A stretch of 64,000 nucleotides of DNA from Xanthomonas hortorum pv. pelargonii (lineage in GTDB: Bacteria; Pseudomonadota; Gammaproteobacteria; Xanthomonadales; Xanthomonadaceae): positions 62,001 through 126,000 of the forward strand of contig NZ_CP098604.1 in assembly GCF_024499015.1 (NCBI RefSeq), given 5' to 3'. Positions 1-11,842 of this stretch are shown here, one piece after another. Made by a program: the position numbers and the translations under genes. The first letter of the stretch is position 1. Each line of letters opens with the position of its first letter. The notes under the pieces were generated by a model. It did not search any database, was not told where the DNA came from, and saw only the letters and a list, made by a program, of their open reading frames with translations.

Positions 1-176
1 GTTTCGTCGGTGATCGGCTTCATCAACGCCAGAAAGCCGGTGGTGCCCGCCGCTTCGACCAGCGCGGCAATCAGCGCGGCGATCAGCAACAGACGGTACG
101 GCTTGGCGAAGGCCAGCAGGCGACGGTACGTGCGCCAGGACGAGACTGGCGCCGGGCGGTCGTTGGAGATGTTCAC
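1..176 (-). CDS. msbA: MsbA lipid A flippase, N-terminal part only
   Basis: This is the first 58 codons of a gene that runs off the left edge. MsbA is the inner-membrane ABC exporter that flips lipid A-core. The visible part starts NISNDRPAPVSSWRTYRR and leads into a hydrophobic first membrane helix (YRLLLIAALIAALVEA) followed by LALMKPITDE, as in MsbA/LpxK-cluster exporters. The start is GTG at 174-176, and its last bases form the TGA stop of exbD (GTGA, 4 bp overlap), implying translational coupling. The comEC-exbB-exbD-msbA order is typical of Xanthomonas and supports the call. ATP-binding motifs lie outside the window. Confidence 0.85.
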   Translation of the reverse strand, partial: MNISNDRPAPVSSWRTYRRLLAFAKPYRLLLIAALIAALVEAAGTTGFLALMKPITDE

Positions 177-637
177 TGGCGGGTTCCGTGCTTGCTTGTC
201 GTGCCGGTAGTACCGGAAGTGCCGGTTTCGGGCGCAGTCGCAATCGCGATGCGCCGAAAGCCGAGTTGCCCCAGGGCATCCTGCGCGGTGACGACGGCCT
301 GGTATGGCGTACGCGCATCGGCGCGCATCAGCACCGTCTGCTCACGGTCATCGCCGGCGATCTGCGCGATGGTCTGCTTGAGCGAATCGACATCCGAGCG
401 CAGCACTTCCTGGTCGTTGATGAAGTAATGCCCATCGGCATTGACAAGTACGCTCAACGCACGTGGCGGCGCACTGGTGTGTTGGTCGCTGGCAGTCGGC
501 AGCTGCAATTGCAGCGTGGAGCGTGCGTCGAAAGTCGTGGTCACCACGAAGAAGATGATGAGGACAAGAATGACGTCAATCAATGGCACCAGGTCGATAT
601 GCGGCTCGTCCTGGCTTCGGTCACTGCCGATGCGCAT
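173..637 (-). CDS. exbD: ExbD/TolR-type proton channel accessory protein
   Basis: The 154-residue protein is a biopolymer transport subunit that works with ExbB to convert proton flow into work on an outer-membrane partner. A short cytoplasmic N-terminus precedes one membrane helix at about residues 15-36, which carries the family's essential aspartate (D21 in PLIDVILVLIIFF). The rest is a periplasmic domain. Length matches ExbD/TolR. It lies 3 bp after exbB and overlaps msbA by 4 bp, so all three should be one transcript. No TonB gene is adjacent. This copy sits with lipid A export genes and may not be the iron-uptake paralogue. Confidence 0.9.
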   Translation of the reverse strand: MRIGSDRSQDEPHIDLVPLIDVILVLIIFFVVTTTFDARSTLQLQLPTASDQHTSAPPRALSVLVNADGHYFINDQEVLRSDVDSLKQTIAQIAGDDREQTVLMRADARTPYQAVVTAQDALGQLGFRRIAIATAPETGTSGTTGTTSKHGTRQ

Positions 638-640
638 CCG

Positions 641-1303
641 TCAGCCCTTTGCCATGACGGGCTTGGTACCCGCCGCAACCGGTGCCGCAGCGACCGGCAT
701 CGCACGTCCATCCATCGTATCCAGCAACAACGTGGCTTCCTGCTCCATCTCGATGATGTAGCCGGCGATGCGGCCCTTGAAGAAGCGATGCGCCATCAAT
801 GCGGGCACTGCGATGATCATGCCGGTGGCCGTGCACACCAAGGCCTTGCCGATGCCGCCAGCCAGTTGGTTCACATCGCCAACACCATGATCGAGGATGC
901 CCATGAACATCTGGATCATGCCAACCACGGTCCCCAGCAGACCCAGCAACGGCCCAGCCGAGGCAATCGTGCCCAAGGCATTCAGATAGCGCTCCATGCG
1001 ATGCACCACATGTCGGCCGGTGTCTTCGATACGTTCGCGGATCAACTCGCGCGGGCGGCCACGCACGTCCAACGCGGCGGCGAGCAAGGCGCCCAGCGGC
1101 GAATTGCGACGCAGCGACTCGATATGGCCGGGATCCAGCTTGCCGCGCGCGGCCCAGTTGCGGACCTCTTCGCCCAGACCTGGCGGAGTCACCTCGTTGC
1201 GGCGCAGGCTCCACAGACGCTCCAGCACGATCGCCAGGGCGATCACGCCCAGCAACAGCAACGGCACCATCGGCCAACCGCCCGCCTTGACCAGCTCCAA
1301 CAC
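641..1303 (-). CDS. exbB: ExbB/TolQ/MotA-type proton channel
   Basis: A 220-residue inner-membrane protein of the MotA/TolQ/ExbB family. It begins VLELVKAGGWPMVPLLLLGV with the first membrane helix. Two more helices follow, around the conserved stretch LGTIASAGPLLGLLGTVVGM and the later TATGMIIAVPALMAHRFF segment. I chose the GTG at 1301-1303 because GGAGG lies 8-12 bases upstream; the frame stays open further upstream, but that part is antisense to comEC coding sequence and shows no family similarity. It is followed after 3 bp by exbD, forming a channel pair, and is preceded by comEC 28 bp upstream. Confidence 0.9.
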   Translation of the reverse strand: MLELVKAGGWPMVPLLLLGVIALAIVLERLWSLRRNEVTPPGLGEEVRNWAARGKLDPGHIESLRRNSPLGALLAAALDVRGRPRELIRERIEDTGRHVVHRMERYLNALGTIASAGPLLGLLGTVVGMIQMFMGILDHGVGDVNQLAGGIGKALVCTATGMIIAVPALMAHRFFKGRIAGYIIEMEQEATLLLDTMDGRAMPVAAAPVAAGTKPVMAKG

Positions 1304-1331
1304 GATTCGATTCCTCCGGCAACGCGGCCGC

Positions 1332-3728
1332 CTATTCGCTGGCCGATAGGATAGCAGCCGACCGCCGCCGTTCTGCAGCATCCCACAGCCGCGGCTGCCA
1401 GCGCCGTCGCTCGCGGACCTGCAGGCCGTCGGCGCCCAGCCAGACCCGGATCGCGCCGGCCTGCGCAGTGTCGAGCAGCTCGGCGCCATTGCCCTGCCAG
1501 CGCTGCACCACCTCCGCACGCGGATGACCGAAGCGATTGCCGTGCCCGGAGGACACCAACGCCAGCCGCGCGCCGGTCGCGGCAATGAACCCGGCATGCG
1601 AGCCGTCGGCGCTGCCATGGTGCGGAACGATCACCAGATCGGCGCGTAGCTCGGACAGATGCCCATGCAGCAATCGACGTTCGACGATCTCGCCGATGTC
1701 GCCCGGCAGCAGCGCGCTTGCATACCGCGTCTCCACCCGCAGCACGCAGCTGGACTGATTGCGCAGATACGGAAAACCGGCACTCGGATGCAGGAAGCGA
1801 AAGCGCACGCCGTCCCATTCCCACTGTTGGCCGGCATGGCAGCGCGTGCTGACGTCCAGCGGTGCATCCGGCGGCGCAGTGGTCATGGCAACCGGCAATC
1901 CCGCACGTACCGCCGCGTAGCCGCCGGCATGATCGGCATCGGCATGACTGAGCACGATCGCATCCAGGCGGCGCAGGCCAAGCGCACGCAATGCCGGCAG
2001 CACCACCCGCTCGCCGGCATCGAAGCCATCGCGCACTGCAGGGCCGGTATCGAACAACAGCGCATGCCGTTGCGTGCGCACCAGCACCGCCAGGCCCTGC
2101 CCCACGTCCAGCACCTGCACATCCGCCTCGCCGGCTGCAGGCAGTTCACGGTCCGGCCATAGCAGTGGCAACCACAACAGCAAGGCCAGTGACTTGCCGG
2201 GCGTACCGCGCGGCAGCAACAGCCAGAACGCGCCGAGCAAGGCCAACACCAGCGCTATCGCATCGGATTCGGGCACCCACCACAACGCCACCGAGGTCTG
2301 CCCAAGCCAGACGAAGCCCGGCCAGGTCAGCTCGAAACACCAGCCGGCCAATCGCCATGCCCACACGCCCGCGCCTGGATGGAGCGCTTCGAGCGCAGTG
2401 CCCAGCAAGGCGAGCGGCACCACCACGAAGGTCCACCATGGGATTGCAACAAGATTCGCGAATGGTCCGACCAACGACGCCTGCCCGAACAGGCTGACCG
2501 TCAGCGGCAGCAGGCCCACAGTGGCGACGGTCTGCGCCGACAAAAAGCCGCGCAGGATGGCGCGATCGTCGGACGGCAGGCACCACACCAACCAGGCCAC
2601 ACCGGCGAAGCTGAGCCAGAAGCCGGCGACCAGGACGCTCAGCGGGTCCCACAGCACGACAGCCAACAAGGCGAGCGCAAGGATCTGCGCGGTCGTGGCA
2701 CGGCGGCGCACCACCCGCGCCAGCGCGACCACGGCAATCATCAACACCGTGCGTACGGTGGGCAGCGCCAATCCTGCCAGCACCGCGTACGCAGCGGCGG
2801 CGAGTAATGCCGCGATGGCCGCGGCGTGGAGGCGTGGAAGGCGCGTTCCCAGACCGGGCCACACTCGCCAGAGTCCGGCCACCAGCATCGCGAAGAACGC
2901 GGCGACCAATCCGACATGGAATCCGGAGATTGCGATCAAATGGCTGAGCCCGGTCGCACGCAGCGTCGCCCAGGCCGCATCGTCCAGCCCGCGTGTGTCG
3001 CCTAGCGCAAGTGCGCGCAGATAAGGCGCTGAAGGCCCGGGCACGTGCTCGGCAATCCGCTGCGACATGCGTTCGCGCCAGGCATCCACGCCACGCGGTG
3101 GCGCGATCTGCCGTGCGGCAGCAGGGACACGCACGTAACCGGTCGCGGCAATGCGCTGCGCCAGGGCCTGACGTTCGGCATCGAACCCGCCAGGATTGCG
3201 CAGGCCACGCGGCGCCCGCAGCTTGAGGCGCAATTGCCAACCTGCACCGGCGCGCAGTGCTGCGCGTGGACCGATGTGTTCGGCACCAAAGTCGTCGTAC
3301 CAGGCCAACTGCACTAGCTTGCCGCGCAGCGATGCGGGTTGTGTGTGGTCGTCATCCACCCGCAGCTGAAAGCGCGTGCGTCGTTGCTCGGCCACCGGTA
3401 GCCCGACGATCTGGCCGCGCACAGCCAGCTCGCGCGCTTCGTCTTGCGGGAGCAGCTGCGCCTGCAAGGTGCTGGCGACCTGCCACCCCATCAGACCGAA
3501 GCCGCACAGTGCCATCGCCATCGCCAGCAGCAACAAGATCCGCTGCGGCCTCAGCCAAAGGGTCAAGCCGATACCCAGCCCACCTGCACACACAAAGATC
3601 GCGTAGACCGCACGCGGCAACACCGCAGGCGACCAGGCGCACGCCACCACGCCCAGCAGCAACGCCGCTGCGGCGGCGACCGCCGATCCGGCGCGCGGCG
3701 CCGACGGCACTGGTGCTGACACATCCAT
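1332..3728 (-). CDS. comEC: ComEC/Rec2 DNA uptake channel
   Basis: A 798-residue polytopic membrane protein predicted to carry single-stranded DNA across the inner membrane during natural transformation. Order of parts: N-terminal membrane helices, a DUF4131-like periplasmic region, the competence core with many helices (ISGFHVGLVAAFFAMLV marks its start), and a C-terminal metallo-beta-lactamase-like domain. That domain has VLDVGQGLAVLV, LLFDTGP and the metal motif HADADH beginning near H595. ATG at 3726-3728 has GGGAGG upstream; an earlier ATG 39 bases upstream has weaker context. It reads toward exbB with a 28 bp gap. Confidence 0.92.
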   Translation of the reverse strand: MDVSAPVPSAPRAGSAVAAAAALLLGVVACAWSPAVLPRAVYAIFVCAGGLGIGLTLWLRPQRILLLLAMAMALCGFGLMGWQVASTLQAQLLPQDEARELAVRGQIVGLPVAEQRRTRFQLRVDDDHTQPASLRGKLVQLAWYDDFGAEHIGPRAALRAGAGWQLRLKLRAPRGLRNPGGFDAERQALAQRIAATGYVRVPAAARQIAPPRGVDAWRERMSQRIAEHVPGPSAPYLRALALGDTRGLDDAAWATLRATGLSHLIAISGFHVGLVAAFFAMLVAGLWRVWPGLGTRLPRLHAAAIAALLAAAAYAVLAGLALPTVRTVLMIAVVALARVVRRRATTAQILALALLAVVLWDPLSVLVAGFWLSFAGVAWLVWCLPSDDRAILRGFLSAQTVATVGLLPLTVSLFGQASLVGPFANLVAIPWWTFVVVPLALLGTALEALHPGAGVWAWRLAGWCFELTWPGFVWLGQTSVALWWVPESDAIALVLALLGAFWLLLPRGTPGKSLALLLWLPLLWPDRELPAAGEADVQVLDVGQGLAVLVRTQRHALLFDTGPAVRDGFDAGERVVLPALRALGLRRLDAIVLSHADADHAGGYAAVRAGLPVAMTTAPPDAPLDVSTRCHAGQQWEWDGVRFRFLHPSAGFPYLRNQSSCVLRVETRYASALLPGDIGEIVERRLLHGHLSELRADLVIVPHHGSADGSHAGFIAATGARLALVSSGHGNRFGHPRAEVVQRWQGNGAELLDTAQAGAIRVWLGADGLQVRERRRWQPRLWDAAERRRSAAILSASE

Positions 3729-3925
3729 GCTGCCGGTCGCCTCCCGTCTGTGGTTCATCCACCGACTCAAGCTAGTTGATCGCACAGCTGGACCACAGCG
3801 GCGATCGGCGCATTGGCGGGTAGGAAGACGGCTGTGCACGTGACACACGCATCACTCCGCAATGCATTCGCCTCGATTTCATGGCCGCAGCGCTATGTTC
3901 AACGCTGTCTTCGAGGAGCTCCCCC

Positions 3926-4990
3926 ATGCGTAAAGGCATTGCATTGATTGTCGGCGTGACCGGCATTTCCGGTTACAACCTCGCCAACGTGCTGGTCGCC
4001 GATGGTTGGACCGTCTACGGCCTGGCACGGCGTCCGCTCGCCCAGGACGGCGTGATTCCGGTGGCAGCCGATCTGCTGGATGCCGAGAGCACCGCCAACG
4101 CGCTACGTGGCCTGCCGATCACCCACGTGTTCTTCTGCACCTGGACACGCCGCGATACCGAGCGTGAGAATGTCGAGGCCAACGGCGCGATGATGCGGCA
4201 TCTGTGCGAGGCGCTGAGCGATGCACCGCTGCAGCATATGGCGCTGGTCACCGGCACCAAGCACTATCTGGGTGCGTTCGAGAACTACGGCAGCGGCAAG
4301 GCCGAAACACCGTTTCGCGAAAGCGAGCCGCGCCAGCCTGGCGAAAACTTCTACTACACGCTGGAAGATCTGTTGTTCGCGAACGCCGAGCGGCACGGCT
4401 TCGGCTGGAGCGTGCATCGCTCGCACACCATGATCGGCATGGCCAACGGCAGCAATGCGATGAACATGGGCGTGACGCTGGCGGTGTACGCGTCGCTGTG
4501 CAAACACACCGGTCAGCCGTTCGTGTTCCCCGGCTCGCAAGCGCAATGGAACAGCCTCACCGATCTCACCGACGCCGGCCTGCTCGGCCGGCAGCTGGCC
4601 TGGGCCGGCTTGAGTCCGGCCGCACGCAATCAGGCCTTCAATACCGTCAACGGCGATGTGTTCCGCTGGCGCTGGATGTGGGGCCAGATTGCCGAATTCT
4701 TCGGACTTGACGCGCTTCCCTGCCCCGAAACGCCAGCACCGCTGGAAGCACGCTTGAGCGAGACCGCGCCGGCCGTGTGGGCAGAGATCGCCAAGCAGCA
4801 TGGTTTGGCGGAAGCCGACGTCAACCGACTGGCATCGTGGTGGCATACCGACGCCGACCTGGGCCGCGAGATCGAGTGCGTCAACGATATGACCAAGAGC
4901 CGCGAGCTGGGCTTTCTGGACTTCTACGACAGCCGCGCCTCGTTCCTGGAGCTGTTCACACGACTGCGTGCGCAGCGCATCATTCCCTGA
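3926..4990 (+). CDS. PRISE-family NAD(P)H-dependent enone reductase (SDR)
   Basis: A 354-residue short-chain dehydrogenase of the progesterone 5-beta-reductase/iridoid synthase-like family, which reduces activated C=C bonds. The Rossmann fingerprint is at the N-terminus (GVTGISGYN). The two family catalytic motifs are present: TGTKHY with the lysine and NFYYTLEDLLF with the tyrosine. ATG at 3926 is preceded by GAGGAG. An ATG 45 bases further upstream lacks such a site. It is a stand-alone gene, divergent from comEC. The natural bacterial substrate of these enzymes is generally unknown, so only the chemistry can be inferred. Confidence 0.82.
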   Translation: MRKGIALIVGVTGISGYNLANVLVADGWTVYGLARRPLAQDGVIPVAADLLDAESTANALRGLPITHVFFCTWTRRDTERENVEANGAMMRHLCEALSDAPLQHMALVTGTKHYLGAFENYGSGKAETPFRESEPRQPGENFYYTLEDLLFANAERHGFGWSVHRSHTMIGMANGSNAMNMGVTLAVYASLCKHTGQPFVFPGSQAQWNSLTDLTDAGLLGRQLAWAGLSPAARNQAFNTVNGDVFRWRWMWGQIAEFFGLDALPCPETPAPLEARLSETAPAVWAEIAKQHGLAEADVNRLASWWHTDADLGREIECVNDMTKSRELGFLDFYDSRASFLELFTRLRAQRIIP

Positions 4991-5210
4991 TGCGCAAGGT
5001 CGCCGTCACATGCGTGGCGGCGACCGCGTGTTGTCGAAGCGACGGTTGACTCGATAGCGCTTGCGAGCACCACATGATGAGCAAGCGTGTTGCTGCAACA
5101 TCCGGCCGATGCATCACGCCGATACATCGGCAACCGGAATCAGGATTTCAAACTGAAATCCGGAGTTCAACACGACCCCGCCGCCAGAGATTCCGACAGC
5201 TGGGCGTGGC

Positions 5211-5945
5211 TCACACCGCAGACGGCGCCAACTCGCGCAGCTTGCCCTGATGCAGCTCCAGCACGCGATCCAGACGCCGCGCCAGGCTGCGATCGTGCGT
5301 CACCAGGACCAGACTGGTGCGCTGGGCACGATTGAGTTCCAGCATCAGCTCGAACACGGTCTCCGCCGTCTTGTCGTCCAGATTGCCGGTGGGCTCGTCG
5401 CCGAGCACGCAGCCCGGCTTGTTCACCAGCGCACGTGCCACGGCAGCACGCTGGCGCTCGCCGCCGGACAACTCGCTGGGTTTGTGCTCGATGCGATGCC
5501 CCAGCCCGACTGATTCCAGCAACTGCAATGCCTGCGCGCGGGCTACCGACACGTCTTTGCCGGATAGCAGCACCGGCATCATCACGTTTTCCAACGCGGT
5601 GAATTCCGGCAGCAGATGATGGAACTGGTACACGAAGCCCAACGCCTGATTGCGCAGTTTGCCGCGCTCGCCATCGGACAGCGCCGACATGCGACGCCCG
5701 GCCACATACACCTCGCCCGAGGTCGGAATATCCAACCCGCCGAGCAGATGCAACAGCGTGCTCTTGCCCGCGCCTGACGCACCGACGATCGCCACCGTTT
5801 CGCCGGTCGCCACCGACAGGTCCAATCCATCGAACACCGGCGTGCGCATCTTGCCTTCGGCGTAGGTCTTGGCCAGACCCTCGGCGCGGATCACCGTCTC
5901 TGCTTGACCTGACTTTTGCACGGCCGATTCCCGGTTCTCATTCAT
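5211..5945 (-). CDS. lolD: LolD lipoprotein-releasing ATPase
   Basis: A 244-residue ABC ATPase that powers extraction of outer-membrane lipoproteins from the inner membrane. Walker A is GASGAGKST near residue 55, the signature is LSGGERQR, and Walker B is VLGDEPTG followed by the H-loop [22 protein letters not shown] in the Q-loop region is typical of LolD rather than of FtsE or MacB. It overlaps the upstream permease gene by 8 bp. Only one LolC/E-type permease gene is next to it, so the transporter may be a homodimer, as in species with LolF. Confidence 0.92.
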   Translation of the reverse strand: MNENRESAVQKSGQAETVIRAEGLAKTYAEGKMRTPVFDGLDLSVATGETVAIVGASGAGKSTLLHLLGGLDIPTSGEVYVAGRRMSALSDGERGKLRNQALGFVYQFHHLLPEFTALENVMMPVLLSGKDVSVARAQALQLLESVGLGHRIEHKPSELSGGERQRAAVARALVNKPGCVLGDEPTGNLDDKTAETVFELMLELNRAQRTSLVLVTHDRSLARRLDRVLELHQGKLRELAPSAV

Positions 5946-7184
5946 AACGCAGCGCCTCCGCCGGCTGTGTACGCGATGCGCGCCATGCCGGATACAAGGT
6001 CGCCAGAAAACTCATCACCAATGCGACCAAGGTGATCACCACCACGTCCTGGGTCTGCATATCGGTCGGCAGTCCGGTGATGTAATACACGTCCTCCGGC
6101 AACAGCTTGACGTTGAAAATCGTCTCGATCACACCGAGGATGCGCTCGAGATTGAGCGTCAGCACGATGCCGCCGATCACCCCCATGATCGTGCCCATGA
6201 AGCCGATCAGCGAGCCCTGCACCATGAACACCTGCATCACGCCCGCAGGCGACAGACCCAGCGTGCGCAGGATCGCGATATCTGCCTGTTTGTCGGTCAC
6301 CAGCATCACCTGCGAAGACACCAGGTTGAACGCGCCCATCGCCACGATCAACGACAGCAGGATGCCCATCACGGTCTTTTCCATCTTCAACGAGTGGTAG
6401 AGATTGGCGTTCTCCTGGGTCCAGTCGCTGACTCGGTACGGACCATGCAACTTGATCGCGAGATCACGCGCCACCGTCCAGGCCTGATCCATATCGTGCA
6501 GCCGCAACCGCACGCCAGTGACCCCATCCATGCGCAGCACGCGGGCCAGGTCCTGCATGTTGACCACCGCCAGACCGCGGTCGATCTCGTTGTAGCCCGC
6601 CTCGAAAATACCGCTGACGGTGAAGCGCTTGAGCCGCGGCATCGCACCCAGCGGCGTGGCCTGGGTATCGCTGAGCAACACGACGATGCTGTCGCCCACG
6701 TCCACACCCAGCCAGATTGCCAGCTCCTTGCCGATGACGATGTTGTAGGAGCCCGGGGTCAGGCTATCCACCGAGCCCTGCTGCATCTTCTTGGCAAGTA
6801 CCGAGACCTTGCCTTCCTCGGCAGGAATGATGCCGCGCACGATCGCCGGCTGCTTGCGCGGGCCCTGCAGCAACGATTCGGTTTCGATGTAAGGCGCGGC
6901 ACCGGCGATACGCGGGTCAGCGGTGGCGACCTCGACCGCATGCTGCCAGTCGCGCATCGGCGCGCCGTCCGCACTGACCGTGGCATGCGCGGCCATTTGC
7001 AACAGGCGATCGCGGATTTCCTTCTGGAAACCGCTCATCACCGCCAGCGTGGTGATCAGCACCGTCACCCCCAGGGCAATGCCCAGGATCGATGCCATCG
7101 AGATAAACGAGATGAAGCCATTGCGCCGTTTGGCACGCAGATAGCGCAAGCCGATGGCAACCGGGATAGGTTTGAACATGCGGT

Positions 7185-7206
<22 letters not shown>
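5938..7206 (-). CDS. lolE: LolC/LolE-type lipoprotein-releasing permease
   Basis: A 422-residue inner-membrane permease with the MacB/FtsX fold. One helix near residues 32-60 ([20 protein letters not shown]) is followed by a large periplasmic domain of about 210 residues and three C-terminal helices. [19 protein letters not shown] at the N-terminus is the hallmark of LolC/E. An alternative start at the next ATG (7177-7179) would begin [13 protein letters not shown]; neither has a convincing ribosome-binding site. The gene overlaps lolD by 8 bp and the upstream small membrane protein by 22 bp, so it probably shares the tail of the sdh transcript. Confidence 0.88.
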
Positions 7207-8746
<1,540 letters not shown>

Positions 8747-8762
8747 AGCTGCTCTCGTTGGC

Positions 8763-8972
8763 TCAGGCGATGCGCGGTGCGAACGACAGCCGCACCGTGC
8801 GCATGAAGGTAAAGACGATGGATCCCGCCACCGAAGCGGCGGTGCAGCGACCGGCGTATTGCCGGCGCTGCCCCTGCGTGATGAAACGCCCCGACCGCTG
8901 CAAGCGATTGCCGCTGCGCCAGGACAACCCGGCGACTGGCTTCAATGCAGCGAGGGAGCGTTGCATGCGCAT
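8763..8972 (-). CDS. Doubtful small ORF between sdhA and sdhB
   Basis: A possible 69-residue protein starting 3 bases after the sdhA stop and ending 16 bases before the sdhB start. It is basic, with one mildly hydrophobic stretch ([14 protein letters not shown]) and no recognisable domain. No ribosome-binding site is visible apart from possible coupling to the sdhA stop. It may simply be the sdhA-sdhB spacer in a GC-rich genome. Confidence 0.3.
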   Translation of the reverse strand: MRMQRSLAALKPVAGLSWRSGNRLQRSGRFITQGQRRQYAGRCTAASVAGSIVFTFMRTVRLSFAPRIA

Positions 8973-8975
8973 CGA

Positions 8976-10766
8976 TCAGTAGACGCGCGGCTTCGGCGGG
9001 ACGACATCCACGTCCTGACTCAGCGTGTACATGTGCACCGGGCGATATTCGAACTCGCACTTGCCCTTGTCGTCGACGGTGACCAGCGTGTGCTTCTGCC
9101 AGTTGACGTCGTCGCGGTCCGGGAAGTCTTCGTGCGAATGCGCGCCACGGCTTTCCTTGCGCTGCTCGGCCGAATTGATCGTCGCCACCGCATTGAGCAG
9201 CAGGTTGTTCAACTCGTAGGTCTCGATCAGATCCGAGTTCCAGACCAGCGAGCGGTCGGACACCTTGACGTCTTCGAAGGTGGCGAAGATCTCAGCCATC
9301 TTGTCCACGCCTTCCTTCAGCGTCTTGCTGGTGCGGAACACCGCAGCATCTGACTGCATGGTGCGCTGCATGTTGTCGCGGATCACCGAGGTCGGCGTGG
9401 AGCCGTTGGCGTAGCGCAACTTGTCCAGCAGGCCAAGCGCCTTGTCGCAGGCATCCGAAGGCAACGTCTTGTGCGGCTGGTTGGGCTTGACCGTCTCGGC
9501 GCAGCGGTTTGCCACCGCACGGCCGAACACCACCAGATCCAGCAGCGAGTTGGAACCCAACCGGTTGGCACCGTGCACCGACACGCAGGCGGCTTCGCCG
9601 ATCGCGTACAGGCCAGGCACCACCGCATCCGGGTCGTCGCCCTGCTTGCGCACGACTTCGCCGTAGAAATTGGTCGGAATGCCGCCCATGTTGTAGTGCA
9701 CAGTCGGCAGCACCGGAATCGGCTGCTTGGTCACGTCCACACCGGCAAAGATGTGCGCGCTTTCGGCAATGCCGGGCAGCTTTTCGTTGATGACTTCCGG
9801 GCCGAGATGGGTCAGGTCGAGCAGGATGTGATCCTTGTGCTCGCCCACGCCGCGGCCTTCGCGGATCTCTACCGTCATCGAACGCGAGACCACGTCGCGC
9901 GATGCCAGATCCTTGTAATGCGGTGCGTAGCGCTCCATGAAGCGCTCGCCGTTGCTGTTGCGCAGAATGCCGCCTTCGCCGCGCACGCCCTCGGTGATCA
10001 GGCAGCCCGCACCGTAAATGCCGGTGGGATGGAACTGAACGAACTCCATGTCCTGCACCGGCAGGCCGGCACGCATGACCAAACCGCCGCCGTCACCGGT
10101 ACAGGTGTGGGCGGAGGTGGCGCTGAAGTAGGCACGGCCATAACCGCCGGTCGCCAGCACCACGCCGTGGGCGCGGAACAGATGCAAGGTGCCGTCGGCC
10201 ATGTCCAGCGCAAGCACGCCACGGCAGACGCCTTCTTCGTCGAAGATCAGGTCGAGCGCGAAGTACTCGATCATGAAACGCGCGTTATGCGCCAGCGACT
10301 GCTGATACAGCGTGTGCAACATGGCGTGACCGGTACGGTCGGCCGCCGCGCAGGTGCGCTGTGCAGACGGGCCTTCGCCGTACTTGGTGGTCATGCCACC
10401 GAACGGGCGCTGATAGATCTTGCCCTCTTCGGTGCGCGAGAACGGCACGCCGTAGTGCTCAAGCTCGATGATGGCCGGGATCGCCTCGCGACACATGTAC
10501 TCGATCGCGTCCTGGTCGCCCAGCCAATCGGAGCCTTTGATGGTGTCGTAGAAGTGGTAGCGCCAATCGTCTTCGCCCATGTTGCCGAGCGCGGCGGAAA
10601 TGCCGCCCTGCGCTGCCACGGTGTGCGAGCGGGTCGGGAAGACCTTGGTCAGGCAGACCGTCTGCAGGCCTTTCTGGGCCAGGCCGAACGTGGCGCGCAG
10701 GCCGGCGCCGCCGGCGCCCACCACGACCATGTCGTACTTGTGTTCTGTAATCTTATAAGCGGACAT
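8976..10766 (-). CDS. sdhA: Succinate dehydrogenase flavoprotein subunit
   Basis: A 596-residue catalytic subunit that oxidises succinate to fumarate in the citric acid cycle. The N-terminus has the FAD Rossmann motif [12 protein letters not shown], and [10 protein letters not shown] contains the histidine to which FAD is covalently bound. The active-site stretch [16 protein letters not shown] and the C-terminal [17 protein letters not shown] are both typical. It is preceded by sdhD with a 34 bp gap. Confidence 0.97.
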   Translation of the reverse strand: MSAYKITEHKYDMVVVGAGGAGLRATFGLAQKGLQTVCLTKVFPTRSHTVAAQGGISAALGNMGEDDWRYHFYDTIKGSDWLGDQDAIEYMCREAIPAIIELEHYGVPFSRTEEGKIYQRPFGGMTTKYGEGPSAQRTCAAADRTGHAMLHTLYQQSLAHNARFMIEYFALDLIFDEEGVCRGVLALDMADGTLHLFRAHGVVLATGGYGRAYFSATSAHTCTGDGGGLVMRAGLPVQDMEFVQFHPTGIYGAGCLITEGVRGEGGILRNSNGERFMERYAPHYKDLASRDVVSRSMTVEIREGRGVGEHKDHILLDLTHLGPEVINEKLPGIAESAHIFAGVDVTKQPIPVLPTVHYNMGGIPTNFYGEVVRKQGDDPDAVVPGLYAIGEAACVSVHGANRLGSNSLLDLVVFGRAVANRCAETVKPNQPHKTLPSDACDKALGLLDKLRYANGSTPTSVIRDNMQRTMQSDAAVFRTSKTLKEGVDKMAEIFATFEDVKVSDRSLVWNSDLIETYELNNLLLNAVATINSAEQRKESRGAHSHEDFPDRDDVNWQKHTLVTVDDKGKCEFEYRPVHMYTLSQDVDVVPPKPRVY

Positions 10767-10800
10767 CTAATCTGGATTCCTGTTCTGGGTGCCCGATGAC

Positions 10801-11187
10801 TCAGGCACCGCCCAGCGCGATGCGCGCCACTGCGAAAATGCTGACGATCGCACCGAGCGCGGCGACGAACTTGACCGTGGTCTGCAACGCCAGCGCCAGC
10901 AACGAGTTGTGGATGTAGTCCTCGAGCACGACCTGCAGACCGATCTGCGCATGCCAGAACATCGCAACCAGGAAGCCGACCAGCAAGATCGCGTTCCAGG
11001 GTTTGGACACGGCCGCAACGGCGGTCGGGTAGTCCGAACCGAGCAGGCTCAGCACGAAGACCAGGAACCAGATCGACAACACCACCAGCGCGGTGGCGGT
11101 CAGTCGCTGCAGAACGAAATGCTCGGTGCCGGTCTTGGCCGCGCCCAGACCGCGCACATTTTTCAGCGGGGTGCGGTAACGGTTCAT
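10801..11187 (-). CDS. sdhD: Succinate dehydrogenase membrane anchor subunit
   Basis: A 128-residue hydrophobic protein with three membrane helices (about residues 29-50, 63-84 and 100-122). LGAAKTGTEHFVLQRLTA at the N-terminus and HAQIGLQVVLEDYIH in the middle are characteristic of SdhD. The histidine of HAQIG is the family's haem-ligand position. It overlaps sdhC by 4 bp (ATGA), so the two anchors are translationally coupled. Confidence 0.93.
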   Translation of the reverse strand: MNRYRTPLKNVRGLGAAKTGTEHFVLQRLTATALVVLSIWFLVFVLSLLGSDYPTAVAAVSKPWNAILLVGFLVAMFWHAQIGLQVVLEDYIHNSLLALALQTTVKFVAALGAIVSIFAVARIALGGA

Positions 11188-11576
11188 GCGCCAGCTCCAA
11201 TTAATACATAGGCCCAGATCGCAGCGGTGATCAGCAGGCTGACCACAACCGAGGCCCAGCCGCTACGCACGAAGGCGGGAATGCTGTAGCCATACCCGAA
11301 GTCCTGCACGATATGACGGATGCCGTTGGACAGATGGTAGGCAAATGCCCATGTCCAACCGAACAGGAACAGCTGGCCATACCAGGCGCCAAGCTGTTGC
11401 GTGAGGCAGGTCCAGTGGTCCTGGCCGAGCATCAACACCAGCAAAGCGGCGGCAATCACCAGCGCTCCTCCTGACAGAATGATGCCGGTCGCTCGATGCA
11501 GGATCGAGGTGACCATTTGTATCTGCCAGCGGTACACCTGGAGATGCGGGGAAAGAGGACGTTCTCGGATCGCCAT
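11184..11576 (-). CDS. sdhC: Succinate dehydrogenase cytochrome b556 subunit
   Basis: A 130-residue anchor that holds haem b and the quinone site with SdhD. The start RERPLSPHLQVYRWQI and the following SILHRATGIILSGG carry the conserved SdhC signature (HR near residues 27-28). The haem-ligand helix contains FAYHLSNGIRHIVQD. Three membrane helices are evident. It follows the SDHAF4-like gene after 56 bp and overlaps sdhD by 4 bp. Confidence 0.95.
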   Translation of the reverse strand: MAIRERPLSPHLQVYRWQIQMVTSILHRATGIILSGGALVIAAALLVLMLGQDHWTCLTQQLGAWYGQLFLFGWTWAFAYHLSNGIRHIVQDFGYGYSIPAFVRSGWASVVVSLLITAAIWAYVLIGAGA

Positions 11577-11632
11577 TCGCTGGGCTCATTATCTCGGCTG
11601 GGCGGCACTAGGCCGCTGTGGCTAAAAGCTGA

Positions 11633-11803
11633 TCAGAAATCGATGCAGCGTCCATTTTTTTCCCAGTCGCCGTAGCGCGTTGGCTCAGGGCCGTCGCGCC
11701 CACCAATCTCCTTGGGCAGTGGCTGCTTCTCGGGAATGTGCTCCTGAGAAGAAGGCTGCGTTTCGGAATCCTGCGCTGGGGTGGGGGTTGGATGGCCTAT
11801 CAT
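11633..11803 (-). CDS. SDHAF4-like (DUF1674) complex II assembly factor
   Basis: A 56-residue protein ending in GRDGPEPTRYGDWEKNGRC, the near-invariant C-terminus of the DUF1674/SDHAF4 family. In eukaryotes SDHAF4 (Sdh8) binds flavinated SdhA and protects it before it joins SdhB. The N-terminal half is low-complexity and charged, as usual for the family. The ATG at 11801-11803 is 39 bases from the divergent ygfZ start, so both promoters share this gap. Position at the head of sdhCDAB supports a role in complex II maturation. Confidence 0.85.
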   Translation of the reverse strand: MIGHPTPTPAQDSETQPSSQEHIPEKQPLPKEIGGRDGPEPTRYGDWEKNGRCIDF

Positions 11804-11842
11804 AGTGGTCTCACAACAGTGCGATTTTAGTCCTCCCCTTCC